Origin: Rossellomorea sp. AcN35-11
Lineage (GTDB): Bacteria; Bacillota; Bacilli; Bacillales; Bacillaceae_B
Direction: 5' to 3'
Length of the DNA: 64,000 bases
NCBI GenBank assembly: GCA_030388825.1
Contig: CP128835.1
Coordinates: 1,346,001-1,410,000 of the forward strand
The position numbers and the translations under genes were made by a program. Positions 17,366 to 24,219 of this stretch are shown in pieces; position 1 is the stretch's first letter, and every line of letters starts with the position of its first letter. The notes below the pieces were generated by a model. The model was not told where the DNA came from, made no database searches, and was given only the letters and a program-made list of their open reading frames with translations.

Positions 17366-18652
17366 TTGTTTCTAGCTGAAAGAATTAGGCAATTACGTAT
17401 CCATAAAGGAATGAACCAATCTGAACTAGTAAAGGGAATTTGCTCCATTACTTATCTCAGCAGAATAGAGAATGGTAAAATAAAACCTTCCAAAGGGTTT
17501 CTAGAGAAGATTTCCAAAAGGCTGGATGTTGCTCTTGAATATTTAACAGATAACGATATTACAAATTTTGAGGCGACCATCCAAGAAACAATTGAACAGT
17601 ATAAGGTGACCAGCCATATGTCTGAAAGGGAAATCTCATTTTTAGAAATTCATTCTATGGAGATGCATCCCGTAACGGTTCTCTTGCAGATCCATGGAGT
17701 CTTATTACATTATTATGTGCGTATAAATGCACAGAAAAACTCAGCTCGAATCTATACCAATTCTCTTAAACTTCTACCTGATCGCGTTCATGAATACTAT
17801 CCTGAAGATTCGGTGTTTTACTATATCGCTTGTGGAAACTACTTTTATCAAAAACAAAACTTTCATAAGGCGGATGAATACTATTCCGAAGCAGACAGGT
17901 TGATGGAAGAAGATGATAGCCTTCAACGTGCCAATCTATATTATAATCTAGGATTGGTGAAGCAGAGGCTTGCTAAAAAGCAAGACATAAGCCGTCACTA
18001 TACATTAAAAGCTTATGAACTATTTGAACGATTGGGCAAAACGACGAATATTATTTCCACTCTCATCACCTTAGGGGTACAATATCATTTAGATCAACTG
18101 TTTGAAGAAGCGAAAGACTGTCTTTCCACAGCTGAATCATTGATGGGTAAGGACCATGATGATACGTTTGCAGGAATGATAGAGTACAACTATGGAAGAG
18201 TCTATCAAGGCATGAAAGAGTTTGACCAAGCAATTTTACATTTCAAGAAAAGTCTGATGATACATATAGGAAATGACAAAGAAAGAATTTATTCTTTGAG
18301 AGGTTTAGTAGAAGTGTACTCTGAATTGAAAGAATGGAACCTGGCGAATACCTATCTAAATGAAGCAGTAGAAATTGTTGAGACATTGGATCTGCGCTAT
18401 TTATATGTAGATATTCATGCTTTAGTAGCTGAACTATACAAAGTCCGCAGGGATGATTACAACTATGAAAAAGAAATGCAGAAGCTCATTCATTTCTCTT
18501 TAGAACATCAACAGTTCTTGTTGGCGAAAAAACACTCTGTCTCGCTGGGTGATCATTACTTCAATGTCAATGCATATAAGATGGCAGCAAAGTACTATCA
18601 AATCGCTTTAAAGAATGAGAATAAGATAAAAGAAACGTCCGCCATCCATTAA
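17366..18652 (+). CDS. RNPP-type HTH-TPR regulator (NprR/PlcR-like), 428 aa
   Basis: XRE helix-turn-helix at residues about 5-65 (NQSELVKGICSITYLSRIEN), followed by about eight degenerate TPR helix pairs (for example RANLYYNLGLVKQRLAKKQD) to the end. Same architecture as the regulator at 2545-3819 and similar in the HTH (KGICSIxYLSxxEN). The TTG start at 17366 has AAGGGTG about 10 bases upstream. A small exported-peptide gene follows at 18778, then the RiPP cluster at 19188. As an RNPP receptor it would bind its re-imported peptide and control nearby transcription; regulation of the RiPP operon is inferred from position. Confidence 0.8.
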   Translation: MFLAERIRQLRIHKGMNQSELVKGICSITYLSRIENGKIKPSKGFLEKISKRLDVALEYLTDNDITNFEATIQETIEQYKVTSHMSEREISFLEIHSMEMHPVTVLLQIHGVLLHYYVRINAQKNSARIYTNSLKLLPDRVHEYYPEDSVFYYIACGNYFYQKQNFHKADEYYSEADRLMEEDDSLQRANLYYNLGLVKQRLAKKQDISRHYTLKAYELFERLGKTTNIISTLITLGVQYHLDQLFEEAKDCLSTAESLMGKDHDDTFAGMIEYNYGRVYQGMKEFDQAILHFKKSLMIHIGNDKERIYSLRGLVEVYSELKEWNLANTYLNEAVEIVETLDLRYLYVDIHALVAELYKVRRDDYNYEKEMQKLIHFSLEHQQFLLAKKHSVSLGDHYFNVNAYKMAAKYYQIALKNENKIKETSAIH

Positions 18653-18654
18653 TA

Positions 18655-18713
18655 AGTAAAATAATAGGACTAAATGATGGTGTAATCACACCATAAAGCA
18701 CGATTATTTTACT
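18655..18713 (+). promoter_or_regulatory. Nested inverted repeats between regulator and peptide gene
   Basis: Outer arms AGTAAAATAAT (18655-18665) and ATTATTTTACT (18703-18713), inner arms ATGGTGT (18677-18683) and ACACCAT (18688-18694). It starts directly after the regulator stop codon. Either a terminator/attenuator that separates regulator and peptide messages, or an operator for the dimeric regulator. Confidence 0.5.
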
Positions 18714-18777
18714 AGTTATTTTTAACCTTCACCTTCCTTTACGATAGGATTATCAGATGTGAAGGGGAAATGTTACT

Positions 18778-18942
18778 ATGTTGAAAATTAAAGTGCTATT
18801 ATTATCATTATCAATCGTGCTAGGTGGTTCGATATTTACATACACGAATGAAAGCGGAAAGAATCTTAATGAATCCAACCAACAAATCATTCTTAATGAT
18901 GAATCACAACCTGGTCCATTTTCACAAGGTTATACAAGCTAA
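18778..18942 (+). CDS. Small secreted signal-peptide precursor (RNPP partner), 54 aa
   Basis: ATG at 18778 with AAGGGG upstream. The product starts MLKIKVLLLSLSIVLGGSIF (signal peptide), has a polar Asn/Glu-rich middle and ends SQPGPFSQGYTS. It follows the TPR regulator by 125 bases and is closed by a strong terminator. Its size, signal peptide and position match exported quorum-sensing precursors whose C-terminal segment returns to the cytoplasm to bind the RNPP receptor. It has little similarity to the 49-residue peptide at 2380, consistent with two separate, non-crosstalking signals. The mature form is not determinable here. Confidence 0.75.
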   Translation: MLKIKVLLLSLSIVLGGSIFTYTNESGKNLNESNQQIILNDESQPGPFSQGYTS

Positions 18943-18959
18943 GACAATAGTGAAGAATA

Positions 18960-18992
18960 AACCTGCTATCCAAGAGATAGCAGGTTTTTTTG
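18960..18992 (+). terminator. Rho-independent terminator after signal-peptide gene
   Basis: AACCTGCTATC / GATAGCAGGTT 11-bp stem with a 5-base loop and a T7 tail, 18 bases past the peptide stop codon. Confidence 0.85.
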
Positions 18993-19112
18993 TATAGTCT
19001 ATTCCGCATACATACAAGGTAAACATCGACTCTAACTAAATTCCTCACTGAGTAAAATTCTTATGCTTAATTTTGAAGTTATCCAAGGTATTTTAACGGC
19101 TATTTTACTTAT

Positions 19113-19141
19113 TTCAGTTAACAATATTCATCCATTATAGT
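19113..19141 (+). promoter_or_regulatory. Candidate promoter of the RiPP operon
   Basis: A good -10 TATAGT (19136-19141) and a weak -35 TTCAGT (19113-19118) with a 17-bp spacer, about 45 bases before the first gene. The weak -35 would suit activator dependence. Confidence 0.4.
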
Positions 19142-19187
19142 TAATTTAGAAAGAAAAACACGATACGGAAGGAGGTAAGAAACACAC

Positions 19188-19769
19188 GTGACGATTGAGA
19201 TTGGAAACAAAATAGTTCCTCGCCTTCAATCTAATAGGGATAAGGATCATAAAGAAATCTACCGCTTTCAAATATTTAAAGAGACAACGGACTTTGCTGA
19301 GAACACATCGGGAACTGAGGATGAAAAAATCCCTCTCGTATCATTAAATATCTTAGCTCAGATGGTATATGAAGTTGTGGAAAAGGTAAATCAACTAAAC
19401 CCTCAGCCTATCGTCATTTTATTAAGAAAAAACATAGTAAAGGGTGTAGGAAGACCTGGGATGTATGGGTTTGACTTTACCAATGAGACGTTAGTCCCCA
19501 TCGAGTCGTTGGGAGTGGAAGAATGGAACAGGCTGAAGGAGCAATCGAAGTCTTCTCTCGCACTGGGCTTTGGTTTGCTAGGGGAGGATCAGAATTCGAA
19601 GTTAACGCAAGAAACTATCATAAAAGGCAGTGAAGGAGTGAAAAAAGAAATGAAAAGAATTCTGGAATTACATGGTGACTTGGAAGATATCGTGGCGGAA
19701 AACCCGGTAGGCATCTCTAAACTTCCATTAGCTTATCTTCATTGGATCAAAGGGAAAAATACGCTGTAA
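19188..19769 (+). CDS. Unknown protein leading the RiPP operon, 193 aa
   Basis: GTG start at 19188 after AAGGAGGTAAG. A soluble protein without signal peptide or membrane segment. Visible features are a beta/alpha-like central part (PQPIVILLRKNIVKGVGRPG, then MYGFDFTNETLVPIESLGVE) and a basic, helical C-terminus ending LHWIKGKNTL. I do not recognise the family and see no catalytic motif. As the first gene of the operon, just before the precursor array, it could be a leader-binding partner, protease, immunity factor or regulator; none can be chosen from the sequence. Confidence 0.65.
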   Translation: MTIEIGNKIVPRLQSNRDKDHKEIYRFQIFKETTDFAENTSGTEDEKIPLVSLNILAQMVYEVVEKVNQLNPQPIVILLRKNIVKGVGRPGMYGFDFTNETLVPIESLGVEEWNRLKEQSKSSLALGFGLLGEDQNSKLTQETIIKGSEGVKKEMKRILELHGDLEDIVAENPVGISKLPLAYLHWIKGKNTL

Positions 19770-19812
19770 GGTAGCGCAGGAAATGGAGAACTCCTGCTGA
19801 CAAGGAAATTAG

Positions 19813-19836
19813 TTAAACCAAAGATCGAGGGCCACA
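19813..19836 (+). repeat. Left arm of 24-bp inverted repeat flanking precursor array
   Basis: 24 bases beginning TTAAACCAAAGATCGAGGG; the exact reverse complement lies at 20477-20500. The two arms enclose all four precursor genes and nothing else. Confidence 0.9.
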
Positions 19837-19879
19837 ATAAACTCTATCCCATAAATGATATGGAAGGGAGGGCAATCTC

Positions 19880-19996
19880 ATGGCAGAAATGAAAAAAGCT
19901 GAGGAAAAAGTATCTTTAAAGGATCTAGACATCCGTTTCTCTGAATTAAGAGATGAAGAGCTTGCAGCACGTCCAGTGACACACGTAGGCCATTAA
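19880..19996 (+). CDS. RiPP precursor peptide copy 1, 38 aa
   Basis: First of four tandem genes. It begins MAEMKKAEEKVSLKDLDIRF, continues SELRDEELAARPVTHVGH and ends there. The front two thirds is charged and helical like a leader; the Ala-Ala-Arg-Pro-Val-Thr-His-Val-Gly-His tail looks like the core. It differs from copies 2-4 only at residue 7 (Ala instead of Thr). GGGAGGGCAATCTC precedes the ATG. Three arginines (19, 24, 31) are possible substrates for the arginase-like enzyme at 21753, Arg31 being the one in the likely core. Pro, Val, Thr and His in the tail are possible hydroxylation sites. Precursor role is inferred from size, repetition and neighbours. Confidence 0.8.
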   Translation: MAEMKKAEEKVSLKDLDIRFSELRDEELAARPVTHVGH

Positions 19997-20029
19997 TCAA
20001 ATTAATCACTAGAATAGGAGGAAATCATC

Positions 20030-20146
20030 ATGGCAGAAATGAAAAAGACTGAAGAAAAAGTATCCTTGAAGGATCTAGATATCCGTTTCTCTGAATTAAG
20101 AGATGAAGAGCTTGCAGCACGTCCAGTGACACACGTAGGTCATTAA
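20030..20146 (+). CDS. RiPP precursor peptide copy 2, 38 aa
   Basis: Same peptide as copies 3 and 4: MAEMKKTEEKVSLKDLDIRF then SELRDEELAARPVTHVGH. Own ribosome binding site AGGAGGAAATCATC. It begins 150 bases after copy 1 and is nearly identical in DNA, including the intergenic spacer, so the array grew by recent tandem duplication. No Cys, Ser in the leader only, and no lanthipeptide or thiopeptide-type core, so the modification must be of another chemistry, matching the arginase and cupin genes downstream. Confidence 0.8.
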   Translation: MAEMKKTEEKVSLKDLDIRFSELRDEELAARPVTHVGH

Positions 20147-20178
20147 TCAAATAATCACTAGAATAGGAGGAAATCATC

Positions 20179-20295
20179 ATGGCAGAAATGAAAAAGACTG
20201 AAGAAAAAGTATCCTTGAAGGATCTAGATATCCGTTTCTCTGAATTAAGAGATGAAGAGCTTGCAGCACGTCCAGTGACACACGTAGGACATTAA
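20179..20295 (+). CDS. RiPP precursor peptide copy 3, 38 aa
   Basis: Identical in protein to copies 2 and 4 and starting 149 bases after copy 2 with the same AGGAGGAAATCATC site. Multiple identical precursors usually serve to raise peptide dose. The complete repeat unit of about 149 bases (gene plus spacer) is shared by copies 2-4. Confidence 0.8.
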   Translation: MAEMKKTEEKVSLKDLDIRFSELRDEELAARPVTHVGH

Positions 20296-20327
20296 TCAAA
20301 TAATCACTAGAATAGGAGGAAATCATC

Positions 20328-20444
20328 ATGGCAGAAATGAAAAAAACCGAAGAAAAAGTATCCTTGAAGGATCTAGACATCCGTTTCTCTGAATTAAGAG
20401 ATGAAGAGCTGGCAGCGCGTCCAGTAACCCATGTAGGTCACTAA
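20328..20444 (+). CDS. RiPP precursor peptide copy 4, 38 aa
   Basis: Encodes the same 38 residues as copies 2 and 3, but its 3' part carries several silent changes (GCG, CGT CCA GTA ACC CAT GTA GGT CAC instead of the codons in the other copies). Silent-only change in an older copy points to selection keeping the peptide, especially the ARPVTHVGH tail. It is followed by 32 bases and then the right arm of the inverted repeat. Confidence 0.8.
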   Translation: MAEMKKTEEKVSLKDLDIRFSELRDEELAARPVTHVGH

Positions 20445-20476
20445 AAGAGTCTACATAATCACCGGGAAACGAGGAA

Positions 20477-20500
20477 TGTGGCCCTCGATCTTTGGTTTAA
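20477..20500 (-). repeat. Right arm of 24-bp inverted repeat flanking precursor array
   Basis: Exact reverse complement of 19813-19836, located just before the ribosome binding site of the first cupin gene (start 20522). As RNA the arms could pair across the precursor array; as DNA they could be an inversion or duplication boundary. Confidence 0.9.
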
Positions 20501-20521
20501 ACTTCTAAGGAGTGATAAGAA

Positions 20522-21766
20522 ATGAGTTTTTTTCAAGAATTACAAGTTTCTACAAAGGATTTCATAGAACCGGCATCACTGAAGAATCAAATGGACATTA
20601 CAGACGTCTATGACGCACCATTTCAGACATTATTATCAATGGCCCGAGCTAAAGGTACAGATGATTCTTATCGGAATAATTTACGCATTTATGTAGATGG
20701 TGAATCACGTGAGGATTTAGAAGAATTTATTCTTCTAAATCCTCCTCATTCTTTTGAGGAAATAGAGCGATGGGGTAGAACTACATTTAAAGGTCAAGAT
20801 TTTCTTGTGGTTATCAACAGAGTAGAGAAATGGTATAACCCGATAGTTAAATGGTGCGGCAACTTGTTCGAGGCGGCCAAAGGGCAACTCAATGAGGAGC
20901 TCTTACATGTAGAGGTTACATATTTTATTGGAAATACAACGTATACGCCATTTGGGATACACATTGATGAAATTTCAGAGGCGCTTCATTTAAACCTGGG
21001 ACCCAACGAAAGATATATGTATCTGTGGGAGCCAGAAACATATAAGAAAATGAGAGGTTCATATGAACCATTGATTAATCCTTCCCCACAAATATTTTCT
21101 CATTCCCAGAAATACAACATTGAGAAAGACAATTGGTTCTTCCTTCCGGCCAGTAAATATTTTCATGTAGGAGAGAATGCAGATTTTAGTATATCGTTAG
21201 CGGTTGCCATGATTCGACTTGATGAAAATGAACTATTTAAGAGAGCAATGGAATTGGCACAACTTCCATTAGAAGCTCCTGGCTCCATCGATGTCAAAGG
21301 CATCATAAAACAAACAGTGGAGCTGGAATGCCATCAGAAGAGCGGGATGATCCCTTTGACAGAACTCATACAAGCCAATGATCCTGCTGAAGTGGCCCTT
21401 GTGCAGTATGCTCTACGAATGAGGAGTAATTTGGGGTTTAGAATTCCTACGAGCACAACGGATAAGGAATTTCCTGAATTATCTGATTGGAGAGAAAGCT
21501 CGATTTCATTAAATGCTCCTTTCAAGTTGTTAGCGTTAGAGAAGGAACATGAAGTGGATGTGTTTGCTGGAGGGAATATGATGAGTCTGATAAGGCATGA
21601 TGCCATTCTTGACATAATAAAGAAATTGAACACGGAATTCTCATTAAGTGTCATAGAATTAATCGAAACATTTAAAGATGAGATCAATGAGGACTCCATC
21701 TATTTACTATGCAAAGCCTTCTATAAGTATGGGGTACTTGAGGTGAAATTTCATGAATATGTCTAA
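20522..21766 (+). CDS. Cupin-fold oxygenase-like RiPP enzyme A, 414 aa
   Basis: ATG at 20522 after AAGGAGTGATAAGAA. An N-terminal region of about 130 residues is followed by a cupin metal site: TYTPFGIHIDE (HxD, about residue 145) and the distal His in ASKYFHVGENADF (about 218), giving the two-His-one-carboxylate set of Fe(II)/2-oxoglutarate oxygenases. The C-terminal about 120 residues resemble a winged-helix PqqD/RRE-like part (ending KAFYKYGVLEVKFHEYV). It shares layout and the YTPFGIH motif with the proteins at 22966 and 24216. Proposed role: hydroxylation of the precursor core in the cytoplasm. It overlaps the arginase-like gene by 14 bases, so the two are translationally coupled. Cosubstrate and target are inference. 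Confidence 0.75.
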   Translation: MSFFQELQVSTKDFIEPASLKNQMDITDVYDAPFQTLLSMARAKGTDDSYRNNLRIYVDGESREDLEEFILLNPPHSFEEIERWGRTTFKGQDFLVVINRVEKWYNPIVKWCGNLFEAAKGQLNEELLHVEVTYFIGNTTYTPFGIHIDEISEALHLNLGPNERYMYLWEPETYKKMRGSYEPLINPSPQIFSHSQKYNIEKDNWFFLPASKYFHVGENADFSISLAVAMIRLDENELFKRAMELAQLPLEAPGSIDVKGIIKQTVELECHQKSGMIPLTELIQANDPAEVALVQYALRMRSNLGFRIPTSTTDKEFPELSDWRESSISLNAPFKLLALEKEHEVDVFAGGNMMSLIRHDAILDIIKKLNTEFSLSVIELIETFKDEINEDSIYLLCKAFYKYGVLEVKFHEYV

Positions 21767-22991
21767 ACAGTATGTTCTCAATCCAACAATTTCAGTTGAA
21801 CATAAAGGTCACTTCCTTAATATTATCCTTCCTTATCAGAAAAAGAAACTCCAAACGAATCTTCAATTCAGCAAAGTAGTTGAGCTCATGAAAGAGCCCA
21901 ACAGTCTTGAAGTGTTAGAGGGAAAGGGATTAACTGGAAATGTGTTGGCGTTTTTGCTGGATGAGTCTATCATCATTCCTCAGGAAGCTCATTCCATCTA
22001 CAGAAATGGACTGGTTATACAACCCAAGAATACCATCGGCAAGAAGTTAGATCTTAACCAACTAGAAAATAAAGAATTTAATCATCGATTTTGTTTCTTA
22101 GGCATTCCCGTTTCTTATGAACATAAAGGGAATATGAGTCCTGTTGATGGAACTTCATTAATTAGATCCAATATTAAACTTTTTGACCCGGCTTCTTCGG
22201 ATGAAGAGTATTTAGTGGATATGAATCACTCCAGAAGCTTCAAAGCGGAAAATGTCACTCCTTATGATGTAGGAGACGTAAGTTATGATTCCCGTATTGA
22301 AACCATAGAAGATGTAAACAAAAAAGTGAGATACATTGTGGATAAAATGTCAGAAAATCACTTGAAGCCTATTGTCCTGGGAGGGGATCACACCGTGACT
22401 TACCCAGTCGTGTCGACCCTTATGGATAAGTATGAGAATATGACCATCATCCATTTTGATGCGCATACCGACCGTTATGAAAGCCAGTTGAGAAATACCA
22501 AAGGTCTTACTATAGGAAATGTGTTCAGTGAACTAATGAAAGAGAAACACTTTCATCAGTTAATCCAGGTGGGGATAAGGCAATTCGAAAGAAAGTATTC
22601 TAACGATATGGGAATATCGAGTAATGTCCGCGTGTATTCATCGAATGATATCCATACGATGGAGGATGTCACATCTATCTTTTCCACCGTCGATAAGAAC
22701 ACTCCTATTTATGTTTCATTCGATGTAGATGTGCTAGATCCTTCAAATGCTCCTGAAGTGGCATGGCCGGTTATAGGGGGAATCACCTATCATCAGGCGT
22801 CACTCCTCATGGAATACTTAAGTACCCATTTCAATGTAGTAGGGGCAGATTTCGTAGAAGTATGTGCAGGAGATCAGAAACCCAATTTAGCAGCCCTATC
22901 CGTAGCCAACCTGGCTACCCAACTCGTATTAAATCAACATAATCAAACATATAGAGGTGAAGAAAATGAACATGGTGACGAAATCAACTAA
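21753..22991 (+). CDS. Arginase-superfamily (peptide arginase-like) enzyme with N-terminal recognition-like domain, 412 aa
   Basis: Residues about 1-95 form a small domain like a RiPP recognition or PqqD-type winged helix (VEHKGHFLNIILPYQ...). Residues 105-400 are an arginase/agmatinase fold with all manganese motifs: GGDHTVTYP, HFDAHTDRY and SFDVDVLDPSNAPEV. Arginases hydrolyse guanidino groups to urea. Peptide arginases such as OspR act on Arg in RiPP cores, making ornithine, and carry such fusions. Free-arginine enzymes are about 300 residues and lack the extra domain. Its place in a precursor/oxygenase operon supports Arg-to-Orn conversion, probably at Arg31 of the precursor. ATG at 21753 with GAGGTGAAATT upstream. 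The peptide substrate is inferred. Confidence 0.8.
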   Translation: MNMSKQYVLNPTISVEHKGHFLNIILPYQKKKLQTNLQFSKVVELMKEPNSLEVLEGKGLTGNVLAFLLDESIIIPQEAHSIYRNGLVIQPKNTIGKKLDLNQLENKEFNHRFCFLGIPVSYEHKGNMSPVDGTSLIRSNIKLFDPASSDEEYLVDMNHSRSFKAENVTPYDVGDVSYDSRIETIEDVNKKVRYIVDKMSENHLKPIVLGGDHTVTYPVVSTLMDKYENMTIIHFDAHTDRYESQLRNTKGLTIGNVFSELMKEKHFHQLIQVGIRQFERKYSNDMGISSNVRVYSSNDIHTMEDVTSIFSTVDKNTPIYVSFDVDVLDPSNAPEVAWPVIGGITYHQASLLMEYLSTHFNVVGADFVEVCAGDQKPNLAALSVANLATQLVLNQHNQTYRGEENEHGDEIN

Positions 22992-24219
22992 AGTAGCTCC
23001 AATCATATCAGATAACTGGATCACTAGGTTACTCCAAGAAACGAACGGTTTAAAAGACTATGCTTTAATTCCCAATATGTTACTAAATCCAGAGCAAGTA
23101 ACGACTGAACTGAAACATGCAATCGGGAATGTAAAGAGTCATAATGAAAAAGCTAATTTCAGGGTGTTTATTGATAATGGCCAACGTTATGATCTTCTGG
23201 AAAAACTTTGGAATACCCATTTTGATGAAGAAGCGGATCTGGATGATTGGATACAAGAAACGATTGGGTATGAAGAATATTGTTTTACCTTTAATGGCGT
23301 CATGAAATGGAATGACAGGCTGCATACCAGAATGACATCTGAAGTGATTAAACCGATCATTGACGATGTAGGAGTTCCGATGGCAGGAGTGGATGCATAT
23401 GCATTTATTGCCAATGCCGGATATACGCCATTTGGTATTCACGAAGATCCCGACCATTCTTTGATCTTTCATTTGGGACCGGATGAAAAGCACGTTTGGA
23501 TATGGAAGAGAGAAGAGTACCTGGAGCTAACGGGAAGTTCGGATCGCCGTTTTGATCCGGAAAATCTTGTAGAACACGCAACACATTATGTTTTAAAGCC
23601 TGGGGATTGTTTATTTATTCCGAAGGGGGATTTTCATGTATTCAAGAATGTAGGATTTTCTTCGTTTCTGGGATTTATACTCTATCCTTCTACCGCTGGA
23701 ACTGTGGGGGAAGAAGGAATCAAGATGCTTACAAAGCTTAATGGAAATCAGCCCCATTACTTTGTGAAAGAAGAAAGTTTAGAAAAAAGCATATATGAGC
23801 AAATTGACTTTATCACCCAGTCCCATCGACATGACCTTGAAAAAGGGATAAAGCAAGGATCATACTTCTATCATCTGCTACTTAAGAGTAATGGGTACGC
23901 CATTCATAAACCGATTATGAAAGAAATGGATACGATTCATGATTTGAGTCGTACAACATTGATTAAGCCTGCATGTTTTCCTATACTCCACGTCATAGAA
24001 ACAGACAAAATTACCTTATTTATCCGTGGAAGACTCCTTCAGCTTAAAAATGTACCTGGCATAGTGGAATCCATCAAGATCATCCAAAGTAAAACCGAAA
24101 TAACGTACTCGAGTCTTATTGAAGAATTGACAAACATAATATCTTTCGAAGTGGCTGCATTCCTGGTGAAGTGTGCGATTCAATATAAGGGATTAATTGT
24201 AAAGGAGGACGGAAGATGA
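22966..24219 (+). CDS. Cupin-fold oxygenase-like RiPP enzyme B, 417 aa
   Basis: Paralogous to the proteins at 20522 and 24216. Metal site GYTPFGIHEDPDHS (HxD near residue 160) with the distal His in PKGDFHVFKNVG after KPGDCLFIPKG, a typical cupin second motif. The C-terminal part includes LFIRGRLLQLKNVPGIVESI and a winged-helix-like end, shared with enzyme C. The ATG at 22966 is chosen (GAGGTG 6 bases before) over the GTG at 22957. It overlaps the arginase-like gene end and is coupled by an ATGA to enzyme C. A different substrate position from A and C is likely, since three similar genes are kept. Confidence 0.75.
   Translation: MNMVTKSTKVAPIISDNWITRLLQETNGLKDYALIPNMLLNPEQVTTELKHAIGNVKSHNEKANFRVFIDNGQRYDLLEKLWNTHFDEEADLDDWIQETIGYEEYCFTFNGVMKWNDRLHTRMTSEVIKPIIDDVGVPMAGVDAYAFIANAGYTPFGIHEDPDHSLIFHLGPDEKHVWIWKREEYLELTGSSDRRFDPENLVEHATHYVLKPGDCLFIPKGDFHVFKNVGFSSFLGFILYPSTAGTVGEEGIKMLTKLNGNQPHYFVKEESLEKSIYEQIDFITQSHRHDLEKGIKQGSYFYHLLLKSNGYAIHKPIMKEMDTIHDLSRTTLIKPACFPILHVIETDKITLFIRGRLLQLKNVPGIVESIKIIQSKTEITYSSLIEELTNIISFEVAAFLVKCAIQYKGLIVKEDGR

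Noticed and set aside
19880..20444. CRISPR-like appearance of four regularly spaced direct repeats
   Set aside because: Repeat units are 149-150 bp and nearly identical throughout, each with a ribosome site and an open frame; there are no unique spacers and no cas genes.
19813..20500. Reading the 24-bp inverted repeat as ends of an insertion sequence
   Set aside because: No transposase lies between the arms, only precursor genes, and no target-site duplication is visible directly outside them.
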